Assembly: GCA_021736965.1 (NCBI GenBank)
Contig: JAIPEV010000029.1
Location: forward strand, 1-13,701
DNA: 13,701 nt
Reading direction: 5' to 3'
Origin: Halanaerobiales bacterium
GTDB lineage: Bacteria > Bacillota > Halanaerobiia > Halanaerobiales > M55B127
The position numbers and the translations under genes were made by a program. Position 1 is the first letter of the stretch; every line of letters starts with the position of its first letter. Under the pieces are notes generated by a model. That model was not told the origin of the DNA, ran no database searches, and was given only the letters and a program-made list of their open reading frames with translations. Of this stretch, positions 1 through 7,892 are shown piece by piece.

Positions 1-735
1 GGAAAATCGACTTATATGAGGCAGGTTGCCCTCATTATACTCTTAGCCCAAATCGGTAGTTTTATTCCTGCTAAAAGGGCTACTATTGGCCTAGTAGACC
101 GAATATTTACAAGAGTAGGTGCTAGTGATGATCTAACAACGGGTCAAAGTACCTTTATGGTTGAGATGAATGAAGTTTCAAATATAGTTAATAATGCAAC
201 AAATAAAAGTCTTGTAATTCTTGATGAGGTTGGACGTGGTACTTCAACTTATGATGGGGTAAGTATTGCTTGGGCAGTAACTGAATACATTAATGATCCG
301 GCTAAAATTGGAGCCCGTACATTATTTGCTACCCATTATCATGAGTTAACAGAGTTAGAGAAAGAACACTCTGGCATAAAAAACTATAACGTATTAGTTG
401 AAGAAGATGAAAAAGGAGTTCATTTTCTTTATCAAATTGTTAATGGTAAAGCTGATCAAAGTTATGGAATTGAAGTTGCAAGATTAGCAGGAATACCTCA
501 AGAGATAATAATCAATGCCGAAAGACTTCTTAAAAAACTAGAAAGTCAAAATAACAATAAAGAAAAGATGAATAGAGAAATAATAAAGGAAAATAAAAAA
601 GAACAGTTGGAACTATTTAAAACTGAAAGTGAGATAGAAAAGAAAATAAATGAATTTAATATATTAGATGTTAGTCCTATCAAAGCAATGAATTTCTTAT
701 ATGATCTTAAAAAAGAACTTAATGAGGACGATTAA
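1..735 (+). CDS. mutS: DNA mismatch repair protein MutS, C-terminal part (5' end outside window)
   Basis: MutS recognises mismatched or looped bases and, through its ATPase, recruits MutL. Only the last 244 residues are visible. The reading frame is open from the first base, which encodes the GKST end of the Walker A loop, so most of the protein lies upstream. Visible ABC-ATPase parts are Walker A (GKSTYMRQ, nt 1-24), the DDLTTGQSTFMVEM segment that precedes the dimer-interface motif, Walker B LVILDEVGRGTS around nt 211-246, and the switch histidine in LFATHYHEL. A charged Lys/Glu-rich linker and a terminal helical segment (LDVSPIKAMNFLYDLKKEL) follow, as in the C-terminal tetramerisation region of bacterial MutS. 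The stop codon lies 1 nt before the mutL start, so the two genes are probably translationally coupled. Confidence 0.97.
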   Translation, partial: GKSTYMRQVALIILLAQIGSFIPAKRATIGLVDRIFTRVGASDDLTTGQSTFMVEMNEVSNIVNNATNKSLVILDEVGRGTSTYDGVSIAWAVTEYINDPAKIGARTLFATHYHELTELEKEHSGIKNYNVLVEEDEKGVHFLYQIVNGKADQSYGIEVARLAGIPQEIIINAERLLKKLESQNNNKEKMNREIIKENKKEQLELFKTESEIEKKINEFNILDVSPIKAMNFLYDLKKELNEDD

Positions 736-736
736 T

Positions 737-2524
737 ATGAAGGATATTATTCAACTACCAGAAAAGGTAGCAAATCAAATATCTGCTGGCGAGGTAATCG
801 AAAGACCTGCTTCTATAGTAAAAGAATTAATTGAAAACTCTATAGATGCTGATTGTTCAAAGATAACAGTAAGAATTATAGATGGTGGAAAAAAAGAAGT
901 ACAGGTAGTAGATGACGGTACTGGAATTAAACCAGATCAAGTCAAACTTGCCTTTGCCCGCTATGCTACAAGTAAAATTGAAAATGCTGATGATCTATTT
1001 TCCTTATCAACACTTGGTTTTAGAGGAGAGGCTTTAGCTTCTATCTCATCAATATCACAGGTTGAAATAATAACAAGACATCAAGATCAATTAAAGGGGA
1101 AAAAATTAGTCATTAAAGGTGGAAAAATTATCGAAGAAAAGACAGTTGGGGCGCCAATTGGTACTAATATAACGGTATCTGATATCTTTTATAATACACC
1201 TGCACGTTTTAAGTACATGAAGACAGCTCGTACCGAGTTTAGACATATTAGTAATATATTAAATAAAGAAGTTATTTCTTTTCCTAATATAAACTTTAAG
1301 TTTTATCATGAGAACAAACAATTACTTGATACACCAGGTAGTGGTAAAGTCAAAGATGCAATTTATAGTGTATTTGGTAAAGAAATGACTGATAACTTAA
1401 TCTATATTAAAGATGATGATCAATTTGTCAATATTGAAGGATATATTGGGCTTCCTTCCTTTTCAAGAGCTTCTAGAATCCATCAATATTTTTATGTAAA
1501 TGGAAGGTCAGTAGAAAGTAATCTATTAGCAAAAGCTTTAGAAAATGGTTATAAAGGTTATCTAGATAAATCCAAAAATCCTATCGCCTTTTTATTTATT
1601 ACCTTAAACCCGATCTTAGTAGATGTAAATGTTCATCCAACAAAACGAAGTGTTAAGTTTAGTAGATATCAAACTATTATGGATGTTATAAAAAGTTCTG
1701 TAAAAACTAAATTAAATACTGTTAATACAGTAAAAAATATTGAGTTTAATAGTGTTAGTAATAATAAAACATATAAAAACACAAAAGATAATAAAGAAAA
1801 ACAAAGAAACGAAAGTAATAAACAAATTAAAGAACAATTATTTAAAGGAACAAATAATAACAATCAATACTATAATGGAAAGAAAACTATTATTAAAAAC
1901 TATAATAATAAAAGAGATGATATAGATCTTGAATTAGAGTTTGGCTTAAAGATAAAAAAAATATTAGGACAGTTATATAATACTTATATTCTCTTAGAAA
2001 CAGAAGAAGGGCTCTATCTTGTTGACCAACACAACGGACATGAAAAAATAATATATAATAAACTTATCCAAAAATATAATAATAACTTAGATATCAAGTC
2101 ACAGTCTCTAATTACACCTATCAATATCGAATTAAGTAATACAGAACTTGATTTAGTATTAGATAATCGAGAAGTATTCAAAGAATTAGGTATTTATTAT
2201 GAGCAGTTTGGTCCAAAAAGCATTATAGTAAATGAAATACCGACATATTTAAAAGATAAAAATCAAAAAGAAATTGTAAGAGAAATTATTGATAAACTTG
2301 TAAATAAAAGTGGTTCAGTCCAAAAATCAGAATTAGTTGAAGAAACCTTAAAGTATATTGCATGTAGAAGTGCTATAAAAGCTGGTGAAGAGCTCAATAA
2401 TGATCAGATAAGTTATATAGTTAATAATTTATTTAAATTAGATAATTATGACCTATGCCCCCACGGCAGACCAATACTATTAATTCTTTCCAAAAAGGAA
2501 ATTGATAAGGAGATTGGAAGGTAA
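737..2524 (+). CDS. mutL: DNA mismatch repair protein MutL
   Basis: MutL links mismatch recognition by MutS to strand incision and removal. I chose the ATG at 737 (595 residues): GAGGA at 724-728 is well placed, the protein then begins at the conserved MKDIIQLPEKVANQISAGEV segment, and a frame-open ATG at 701 lies inside mutS. The N-terminal GHKL ATPase shows ENSIDAD (33-39, catalytic Glu33), DDGTGI (59-64), GFRGEAL (94-100) and HPTKRSVKF near 300-308. Residues about 330-395 form an Asn/Lys-rich low-complexity linker. The C-terminal domain keeps ACR (542-544) and CPHGRP (574-579) of the endonuclease site. The metal-binding motif usually written DQHA(X)2E(X)4E reads DQHNGHEKIIYN (430-441), so Ala433 is replaced by Asn and the last Glu by Asn, and no clear FxR motif closes the protein. 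Its endonuclease activity is therefore likely but not certain. Confidence 0.96.
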   Translation: MKDIIQLPEKVANQISAGEVIERPASIVKELIENSIDADCSKITVRIIDGGKKEVQVVDDGTGIKPDQVKLAFARYATSKIENADDLFSLSTLGFRGEALASISSISQVEIITRHQDQLKGKKLVIKGGKIIEEKTVGAPIGTNITVSDIFYNTPARFKYMKTARTEFRHISNILNKEVISFPNINFKFYHENKQLLDTPGSGKVKDAIYSVFGKEMTDNLIYIKDDDQFVNIEGYIGLPSFSRASRIHQYFYVNGRSVESNLLAKALENGYKGYLDKSKNPIAFLFITLNPILVDVNVHPTKRSVKFSRYQTIMDVIKSSVKTKLNTVNTVKNIEFNSVSNNKTYKNTKDNKEKQRNESNKQIKEQLFKGTNNNNQYYNGKKTIIKNYNNKRDDIDLELEFGLKIKKILGQLYNTYILLETEEGLYLVDQHNGHEKIIYNKLIQKYNNNLDIKSQSLITPINIELSNTELDLVLDNREVFKELGIYYEQFGPKSIIVNEIPTYLKDKNQKEIVREIIDKLVNKSGSVQKSELVEETLKYIACRSAIKAGEELNNDQISYIVNNLFKLDNYDLCPHGRPILLILSKKEIDKEIGR

Positions 2525-3504
2525 TGAGTAATAAATATAGTGAAGTCGTAACCATTTTAGGCCCCACAGCTGCAGGAAAAACTGAACTATCTTTAAAAGT
2601 AGCTAAATATTTTGATGCAGAAATAATCTCAGCTGATTCAATGCAAATTTATGAAGGAATGGATATTGGTACAGCTAAAGTCTCAAAAAATATTCAAAAA
2701 GAAATAAAACACCATCAGATCGATATATTAAAACCTGATCAAGACTATTCTGTTGCTGAATATCAAAAAGATGTTGATCCAATAATTAAAGATATATTTA
2801 AAAGAGATAAGCTACCATTAATTGTAGGAGGAACAGGACTTTATATAAACGCTGTTTTAGAAGGTTTTACCCTACCAGAAATGAAACCAGATAAGGACCT
2901 TAGGAAAAAATTAAGAAAAGAAGCCAAAGATGAAGGTAATCAGTATATTCACAATAAATTAAAAGAAATAGATCCAAAGTTAGCAGAAAAACTCCATCCC
3001 AATGATATCAGAAGAGTAATTAGAGGAATAGAAGTCTATAAATTAACTGGACATACTAAAACATACTATAAAGAAAAACAAAAAAATTCTCCACCTAGAT
3101 ACCAATCAATAAAAGTTGGATTAACTAGAAATAGAGAAGAACTTTATGATAGAATAGAAAAAAGAGTAAATATAATGTTAGATCAAGGACTGATTGATGA
3201 AGCAAAACATATTTATAATAACTATGATTTATCAAAAAAATCTACAGCTGCTCAGGCAATTGGTTATAAAGAACTATTTACATACTTTGATGGTAAACAA
3301 AGTCTTGAACAAGCGATAAATCTAATAAAAAGAAATACAAGAAGATATGCGAAAAGACAGTTAAGTTTCTTTAAAAGAGATCAATCAATTAGATGGTTTA
3401 ATCTAACTAATATAAGTAAGGACAGTCTTCATGAAAAAATTTTAATGCTTCTTAAAAACGACTTACATATTAAGAGGGGGGAATACTTTGAAGAACAGAA
3501 TTAA
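2524..3504 (+). CDS. miaA: tRNA dimethylallyltransferase MiaA
   Basis: MiaA transfers a dimethylallyl group to N6 of adenosine 37 in tRNAs that read codons starting with U. At 326 residues it has normal family length. Visible motifs are the P-loop GPTAAGKT (13-20), the substrate-binding DSMQIYEGMDIGTAK (38-52), HHQIDI (63-68), GGTGLYINA (102-110), and the C-terminal AAQAIGYKEL and NTRRYAKRQLSFFKR segments (243-251, 271-285). Its ATG overlaps the mutL stop by one base (TAATG), and AAGGAG at 2507-2512 provides the ribosome site 11 nt upstream. MutS-MutL-MiaA-Hfq order is common in both proteobacteria and Firmicutes. The 3' end overlaps hfq by 17 nt. Confidence 0.97.
   Translation: MSNKYSEVVTILGPTAAGKTELSLKVAKYFDAEIISADSMQIYEGMDIGTAKVSKNIQKEIKHHQIDILKPDQDYSVAEYQKDVDPIIKDIFKRDKLPLIVGGTGLYINAVLEGFTLPEMKPDKDLRKKLRKEAKDEGNQYIHNKLKEIDPKLAEKLHPNDIRRVIRGIEVYKLTGHTKTYYKEKQKNSPPRYQSIKVGLTRNREELYDRIEKRVNIMLDQGLIDEAKHIYNNYDLSKKSTAAQAIGYKELFTYFDGKQSLEQAINLIKRNTRRYAKRQLSFFKRDQSIRWFNLTNISKDSLHEKILMLLKNDLHIKRGEYFEEQN
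3472..3490 (+). promoter_or_regulatory. Ribosome binding site and TTG start of hfq
   Basis: A purine-rich AAGAGGGGGG (3472-3481) sits 6 nt before a TTG at 3488. No ATG is available near the conserved Hfq N-terminus, so this site decides the start. It lies inside the end of miaA, which implies coupling of the two genes. Confidence 0.8.
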
Positions 3505-3742
3505 TATTCAAGATACTATCTTAAATCATGTTAGAAAAGAAAATATCAGATTAAAGGTTTATTTAATTAATGGGGTTCAGCTAAATGGTATTGTTATTGG
3601 TTTCGATGACTTCACGGTTCTTTTAGAATCTGATCAAGGTCTTAAAGTTATCTATAAACATGCTATATCAACAATTGAACCTAAGAAGAATATAAAAAAT
3701 ATTATCTTTAAAAATAAGGACACTAAAAAAAATGAAGATTAA
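3488..3742 (+). CDS. hfq: RNA chaperone Hfq
   Basis: Hfq forms a hexameric Sm-like ring that binds small RNAs and mRNAs in the cytoplasm. The 84-residue product begins at TTG. It shows the Sm1 region (IQDTILNHVRKEN through GIVIGFDDFTVLLES, residues 7-48) and the Sm2 signature YKHAIST (56-62). Gln8, Asp40, Lys57 and His58, the uridine-binding and structural residues of the proximal face, are all in place. The tail after residue 65 is a short Lys/Asn-rich extension rather than the long acidic tail of E. coli Hfq. The gene overlaps miaA by 17 nt and dapF by 11 nt, so it sits inside a continuous operon. Confidence 0.96.
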   Translation: MKNRINIQDTILNHVRKENIRLKVYLINGVQLNGIVIGFDDFTVLLESDQGLKVIYKHAISTIEPKKNIKNIIFKNKDTKKNED

Positions 3743-4601
3743 TTTTTTAAAAATGCATGGCCTGGGTAATGACTTTATTATGATTGAAGATCTTGATAAA
3801 AAGTTGAATAATTTAGATAAGTTAGCCCATTTTCTGTCAGACAGACATTTCGGAATAGGTGCTGATGGTATCATATTAATACAGAACCCAGACAATAATA
3901 ATAATGACTTTAAGATGAGGATATTTAACTCTGATGGTAGTGAGGCAGAAATGTGTGGAAATGGAATTAGATGTTTTGCCCATTATCTACATCTGAAAAA
4001 AATGACCGATAAAAATAATCTTAAAGTAGAAACTTTAGCAGGTATTATTAAACCTAAAATATTAAAATTCAAAAAAGAACAATCTCTAGTAAGGGTTAAT
4101 ATGGGTAAACCAAGTTTTAATCTTAATGATTTAGATATTAACCATAAGATCCTTTCTAATAGCAGTCTGAATAAAATTTCAAAATTTCCTTTAAATATAG
4201 ATAACAAAAAATATGAGATCTATAGTGTTTCTATGGGAAATCCACATACAGTTATTTTTGTAAATGATTTAACTGAAATTGATCTCAATATAATAGGTCC
4301 AAAAATAGAAACACATCCTTTGTTTAAAAAAGGTACAAATGTAGAGTTTGTTAAAAAAATTAATGAAAACGAATTAAATCTAAAAGTATGGGAAAGGGGC
4401 GCTGGTATCACTTTAGCCTGTGGAACCGGTGCTTGTGCAACTGCAGCTGTAAGTATCGATCGAAATATTACCAAAAATAATATAAAAATTAACTTACCGG
4501 GAGGGGCTCTTCAAATTAATAATAATGAAAAGCGTGAAATGATAATGACAGGACCTTCCAGCTATGTGTTTAGCGGTCAAATTAGTATAGGAGGAATATA
4601 A
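3732..4601 (+). CDS. dapF: Diaminopimelate epimerase DapF
   Basis: DapF interconverts LL- and meso-diaminopimelate, the last step before meso-DAP enters lysine synthesis or peptidoglycan. It needs no cofactor and uses two cysteines. Both are visible: Cys75 in NSDGSEAEMCGNGIR (66-80) and Cys230 in ERGAGITLACGTGACATAA (221-239). The N-terminal MHGLGNDF (8-15), MGNPHTVIF (168-176) and a C-terminal MTGPSSYVFSG segment also fit. At 289 residues it is slightly longer than the typical 270-280. The ATG at 3732 lies 11 nt inside hfq, with AAGGA at 3716-3720 upstream. The next gene is the aminotransferase that makes its substrate, so the two steps are encoded together. Confidence 0.97.
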   Translation: MKINFLKMHGLGNDFIMIEDLDKKLNNLDKLAHFLSDRHFGIGADGIILIQNPDNNNNDFKMRIFNSDGSEAEMCGNGIRCFAHYLHLKKMTDKNNLKVETLAGIIKPKILKFKKEQSLVRVNMGKPSFNLNDLDINHKILSNSSLNKISKFPLNIDNKKYEIYSVSMGNPHTVIFVNDLTEIDLNIIGPKIETHPLFKKGTNVEFVKKINENELNLKVWERGAGITLACGTGACATAAVSIDRNITKNNIKINLPGGALQINNNEKREMIMTGPSSYVFSGQISIGGI

Positions 4602-4602
4602 T

Positions 4603-5772
4603 ATGGAAAATTCACATCGTATAAAAAATCTACCACCATATCTTTTCGCAGAAATAGATAAGATGATCAATAAAGCAAAAGCTGAAGGAATGGATGTAAT
4701 AAACTTTGGAATTGGTGACCCAGATCAACCGACTTATGAAAATATCGTAAATAAGATGAAAGAAGCAGTTCAAGATCCAACAACCCATAGTTATCCTTCT
4801 TATGAAGGATTAATAGAGTTAAGAACAGCTGTCAGCCGTAAATATAATGAAAGATTTAATGTAGAACTTGATCCTGAAACTGAAGTTGTCTCTTTAATAG
4901 GGTCAAAAGAAGGCATCGCACATCTTCCATTTTGTTATATAAATCCAGGTGACTATGGTTTAGTTCCTGATCCCGGCTATCCAGTCTATAAAACAAGTAT
5001 ACTATTAGCTGATGGTAATCCAATTATAATGCCCTTAAAAAAGAAAAATAAATTTTTACCTGATCTTGATGCTGTTAGCAAAGAAGATGCACAGAAATCT
5101 AAAATTATGTTCTTAAACTATCCTAATAATCCAACCGGAGCAACAGCTTCACTTAACTTTTTTGAAAAAGTTATTGAATTTGCAAAAAAATACAATATCA
5201 TTGTTGCACATGATGCTGCTTATACAGAAATATATCTTGATGAAGAGAAGCCTCACAGTATATTAGAAGTAAAAGGTGCTATAGATACTGCTATAGAGTT
5301 TAATTCACTGTCTAAACCCTATAACATGACAGGCTGGAGAATAGGTTGGGCTTGTGGAAATAAGGATGTTATAGAATCATTAGGGAGACTGAAAACAAAT
5401 ATTGATTCAGGTATATTTGAAGCAGTCCAATATGCTGGAATTGAAGCTTTATATAACTCTAATCAAGATATTGAAAGGATAAGAAAACTATACAAAAAAA
5501 GAAGAGATCTTTTAGTAGATGGTTTAAGTAATCTAGGATGGTCTATTAAACCCAATAAAGCAGCTTTTTATCTTTGGATCGATGTACCAGAGGATTTGCC
5601 TTCATCAGAATATTCTAAAAAACTATTCAAAAAAACAGGTGTGTTTTTCACTCCAGGTATTGGTTGGGGTGAATACGGAAAGAACTATTTAAGAATTGCC
5701 CTTACAGTCAATACAGATAGAATAAAAGAAGCTTTAAAAAGAATTGAAGAAAGTAACTTTGTTTATAAATAA
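4603..5772 (+). CDS. dapL: LL-diaminopimelate aminotransferase DapL (class I/II PLP aminotransferase)
   Basis: This fold-type I PLP enzyme of 389 residues most likely converts tetrahydrodipicolinate and glutamate directly to LL-diaminopimelate, bypassing the acylated (DapD/DapE) route. It starts with an excellent TAGGAGGAA (4588-4595) one base after dapF. Motifs seen: INFGIGDPDQPT (33-44), PSYEGLIELR (65-74), the phosphate-side VPDPGYPVY (121-129), NYPNNPTGA (172-180), the cofactor-contacting HDAAYTEI (203-210), and the Schiff-base lysine Lys238 in SLSKPYNMTGWRIGW. Class I aminotransferases share most of these, so the DapL assignment rests on overall resemblance and on its position directly after dapF. 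A different aminotransferase specificity is the main alternative. Confidence 0.85.
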   Translation: MENSHRIKNLPPYLFAEIDKMINKAKAEGMDVINFGIGDPDQPTYENIVNKMKEAVQDPTTHSYPSYEGLIELRTAVSRKYNERFNVELDPETEVVSLIGSKEGIAHLPFCYINPGDYGLVPDPGYPVYKTSILLADGNPIIMPLKKKNKFLPDLDAVSKEDAQKSKIMFLNYPNNPTGATASLNFFEKVIEFAKKYNIIVAHDAAYTEIYLDEEKPHSILEVKGAIDTAIEFNSLSKPYNMTGWRIGWACGNKDVIESLGRLKTNIDSGIFEAVQYAGIEALYNSNQDIERIRKLYKKRRDLLVDGLSNLGWSIKPNKAAFYLWIDVPEDLPSSEYSKKLFKKTGVFFTPGIGWGEYGKNYLRIALTVNTDRIKEALKRIEESNFVYK

Positions 5773-5801
5773 TACTTAATGAAAGAGGTTGATTGTAATT
5801 A

Positions 5802-6419
5802 ATGTTTAAGATTAAAACATTTTTTTTGATTGCACTATTTTTGATATTGGCTACTTTCACAGCCTCTGCATATATTGAACCTGATTGGGAAAATATCAAA
5901 AAAGTTGCACTAGAAAAAAAACAAAGAGAACCTGAAAATATAATGGCTAACTATAATCTGGCAATTTCTCAACTAAATTTAGGTGAAATAAATTCTGCTT
6001 ACAGAACAATAAAAAACTTTGAAAACAAATTTGATCAAAGGGAGTTTATAGATATAGTTGCCCCTTATATCCATCTTGCAAATAGGTATCCCGATAACAT
6101 ATTACTACTAAACTACTCTGGTTTTTTTGGATATATTAATAGAAACTACAACTTATCGATTAAATACTTTAAAATGATTTTAGAATTAACTCCTGATAAT
6201 TACCATATTCGTAATTTTCTGTCTGCCAGTTATATAGAGAAAGGCAAATTAGATTACGCACTTCAAGAAGCTAAAAAGGCATTAGAGACTAAAGATAATA
6301 AACTTACTCATTTACTCTTAGGAATTATCTATTATAGACAAGATGAAATAGTAAAAGCTGCAAGTGAATTCACAAAATCAGGTGATTTAGTGTTAGAGTA
6401 TTTCAAAAATAATCAATAG
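5802..6419 (+). CDS. Secreted TPR-like repeat protein of unknown function
   Basis: A 205-residue protein I do not recognise by name. The first 23 residues form a classic signal peptide: MFKIK, then a hydrophobic stretch FFLIALFLILATFT, then ASA before Tyr24, a signal peptidase I type site; no lipobox Cys is present. The rest looks helical and repeat-like. Segments around residues 43-72 (ANYNLAISQLNLGEINSAYR) and about 100-190 (YNLSIKYFKMILELTPDN; EKGKLDYALQEAKKALE; LGIIYYRQDEIVKAASEF) carry the small/large residue spacing of tetratricopeptide repeats. It probably acts outside the membrane as a binding scaffold. AGAGG at 5784-5788 is rather far (13 nt) from the ATG; an upstream in-frame TTG is followed at once by a stop. 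It lies between dapL and the glycosylase gene in the same operon. Confidence 0.8.
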   Translation: MFKIKTFFLIALFLILATFTASAYIEPDWENIKKVALEKKQREPENIMANYNLAISQLNLGEINSAYRTIKNFENKFDQREFIDIVAPYIHLANRYPDNILLLNYSGFFGYINRNYNLSIKYFKMILELTPDNYHIRNFLSASYIEKGKLDYALQEAKKALETKDNKLTHLLLGIIYYRQDEIVKAASEFTKSGDLVLEYFKNNQ

Positions 6420-6430
6420 GAGTGCTTAAT

Positions 6431-7051
6431 TTGATATTTAATCAGAAAGGTCAAATTAAAGAAAGCTTATTTGAATATCCAAGCGATAACTTTAAAAAAT
6501 TTAAAGAAAGCGCTTTAAAATGTAATCGATGTACTCTAAGAAAAACCTGTACTCAAGTTGTAATGGGAGAAGGATCTTTAAAACATAAAATTATGGTTAT
6601 AGGTGAAGGACCAGGCTCAACTGAAGATAAGAAGGGAAGACCATTTGTCGGTAGAGCAGGTAATTTATTAAATAAAATACTTCAATCTGTAAATATAAAA
6701 AGAGAAGAGATCTATATAACAAATGTTGTTAAATGTAGACCTCCCGATAATAGAAATCCAAATCAAAATGAAATGGATGCCTGTTCACCTATATTAAAGA
6801 CAGAAATAAAATACATAAATCCTAAAGTAATCGTTCCTTTAGGATCTATAGCCTTAAAATATTTTCTTGGTGATAGAAAAAAAATTACTGAAGATCGTGG
6901 AAAATGGTTTAATATAGGGGAATTATATTTTTTACCTACCTTTCATCCTGCTTACTTACTCAGAAATAAAAGAATGAAAAAACCTGTTTACAAAGATTTT
7001 ATAAAAATCAAAAAAACAATTAATAGAATTAATCAATTATATGATATTTAA
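6431..7051 (+). CDS. Family 4 (4Fe-4S) uracil-DNA glycosylase
   Basis: This enzyme excises uracil from DNA after cytosine deamination. At 206 residues it matches the family 4 glycosylases of thermophiles, archaea and many anaerobes. The four cluster cysteines are Cys31, Cys34, Cys102 and Cys118 (CNRC, KCRPP, ACSP). The active-site motif 1 is GEGPGSTED (58-66), the uracil-binding phenylalanine region is GRPFVGRAG, and motif 2 is HPAYLLRN (172-179). I chose the TTG at 6431 because AGGAGTG (6418-6424) sits about 7 nt before it. A frame-open GTG at 6422 would overlap that ribosome site. The gene follows the TPR gene by 11 nt and ends with its stop overlapping the stop of convergent lexA. Confidence 0.94.
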   Translation: MIFNQKGQIKESLFEYPSDNFKKFKESALKCNRCTLRKTCTQVVMGEGSLKHKIMVIGEGPGSTEDKKGRPFVGRAGNLLNKILQSVNIKREEIYITNVVKCRPPDNRNPNQNEMDACSPILKTEIKYINPKVIVPLGSIALKYFLGDRKKITEDRGKWFNIGELYFLPTFHPAYLLRNKRMKKPVYKDFIKIKKTINRINQLYDI

Positions 7052-7704
7052 AAAGTATTTTTTTCTAAATTCCTAAATAGACCAACTACTTTTCCTAATA
7101 ACTTTACATCTTTTACTAAGATTGGATCATAATCAGGATTTTCAGGTTTTAACTCAACATAATCAGACTTTTTAAAAAATCTTTTAACTGTAGCCCTGTT
7201 ATCTATCAGGGCTATTACTATTTCACCATTATTTGCTGTATTTTGCTGTTGAGCAATCACATAGTCTCCATGATTAATACCTGCGTTTTTCATACTTTCC
7301 CCATCAATTTCTAACATAAAGAGTTGTTTTCTTTTTACCTTAATAAAACTCGTAGGAATAGGGAAATAGTCATCTATATTTTCTTCAGCTAAGATTGGAG
7401 CCCCTGCTGTAACTCTACCTACAATAGGAACATATAACATTTCTTTTTCATAACTATTTTTATTATTATTCTCTGGATTATCATTATTTAATACCTCAAT
7501 AGCTCGTGGTTTGGAGGGATCTCTTCTAATAAATTCTAACTCTTCTAAAGTTTTTAAATGATTATGTACAGATGCAGGTGATTTTAATCCTACCGCACGC
7601 CCAATTTCACGAACAGAAGGGGGATAACCTTTTTTATTAATTTCACTCACTATATATAAATAGATCTCTTTCTGTCTTTTACTTAAAGACTCCAAATCAA
7701 CCAT
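7048..7704 (-). CDS. lexA: SOS repressor LexA
   Basis: LexA represses DNA-damage genes and cleaves itself when RecA is activated. The 218-residue product has the N-terminal winged helix-turn-helix (about 1-70; GYPPSVREIGRAVGLKSPAS is the recognition region). An Asn-rich hinge follows (about 73-88), then the S24 peptidase domain. The cleavage site is Ala100-Gly101 in RVTAGAPI. The catalytic dyad is Ser137 (DGESMKNAG) and Lys174 (ATVKRFF). A consensus AGGAGG (7714-7719 on the opposite strand) lies 9 nt before the ATG. Its promoter carries a LexA-box-like site, so it should be autoregulated. It is divergent from a YneA-like gene, as in B. subtilis, and converges on the glycosylase gene with overlapping stop codons. 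Confidence 0.98.
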   Translation of the reverse strand: MVDLESLSKRQKEIYLYIVSEINKKGYPPSVREIGRAVGLKSPASVHNHLKTLEELEFIRRDPSKPRAIEVLNNDNPENNNKNSYEKEMLYVPIVGRVTAGAPILAEENIDDYFPIPTSFIKVKRKQLFMLEIDGESMKNAGINHGDYVIAQQQNTANNGEIVIALIDNRATVKRFFKKSDYVELKPENPDYDPILVKDVKLLGKVVGLFRNLEKNTF

Positions 7705-7782
7705 TATATAATTCCTCCTAGATGAATATTAAAATATATATAAAAATAATTTTTAGAGGTCTCATTAACATTTATTACCTAA

Positions 7783-7811
7783 ATTATAACATAGAAAAAC
7801 CTATAAAGCAA
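7783..7811 (-). promoter_or_regulatory. Predicted lexA promoter (-35 TTGCTT, -10 TATAAT)
   Basis: Read on the minus strand, TTGCTT (7811-7806) and a perfect TATAAT (7788-7783) are separated by exactly 17 nt. Transcription would start near 7776, giving a leader of about 70 nt before lexA. The -35 hexamer overlaps the SOS box at 7809-7822. Confidence 0.75.
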
Positions 7812-7822
7812 ACAATCGTTCT
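7809..7822 (-). promoter_or_regulatory. LexA operator (SOS box) at the lexA promoter
   Basis: On the minus strand the site reads AGAACGATTGTTTG, that is GAAC-N4-GTTT, close to the Gram-positive consensus CGAACRNRYGTTYG. It overlaps the last bases of the predicted lexA -35 element, so LexA bound here would block its own promoter. Confidence 0.75.
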
Positions 7823-7840
7823 AATATCTATTATTTTTAT

Positions 7841-7869
7841 TTGACACCGAACATTTGTTTTGTTATAAT
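7841..7869 (+). promoter_or_regulatory. Predicted yneA promoter (-35 TTGACA, -10 TATAAT)
   Basis: A perfect TTGACA (7841-7846) and a perfect TATAAT (7864-7869) are separated by 17 nt, as good a sigma-A-type promoter as can be drawn. Such strength makes sense only if the gene is tightly repressed, and the spacer is occupied by an SOS box. The start point would lie near 7876. Confidence 0.85.
7848..7861 (+). promoter_or_regulatory. LexA operator (SOS box) inside the yneA promoter spacer
   Basis: CGAACATTTGTTTT matches CGAAC-N4-GTTY at all core positions except the last outer base. It fills the spacer between the -35 and -10 hexamers, an ideal place for repression. Confidence 0.8.
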
Positions 7870-7878
7870 AACTATAGT

Positions 7879-7892
7879 AGAACACACGTACT
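7879..7892 (+). promoter_or_regulatory. Second LexA-box-like operator downstream of the yneA promoter
   Basis: AGAACACACGTACT differs from GAAC-N4-GTTC by one core base (GTAC). Its centre is 31 bp from the centre of the spacer box, about three helical turns, so both sites would face the same side of the DNA. It lies just after the predicted transcription start. Confidence 0.55.

Noticed and set aside
701..736. ATG at 701 as start of mutL
   Set aside because: It adds 12 non-conserved residues inside mutS and has no ribosome site; ATG 737 has GAGGA upstream and gives the conserved N-terminus.
1669..1925. Short open frames on both strands within mutL
   Set aside because: They fall in the Asn/Lys-rich linker, where low-complexity A-rich sequence keeps other frames open by chance.
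6422..6430. GTG at 6422 as start of the glycosylase gene
   Set aside because: It would lie within the AGGAGTG ribosome site; the TTG at 6431 has correct spacing.
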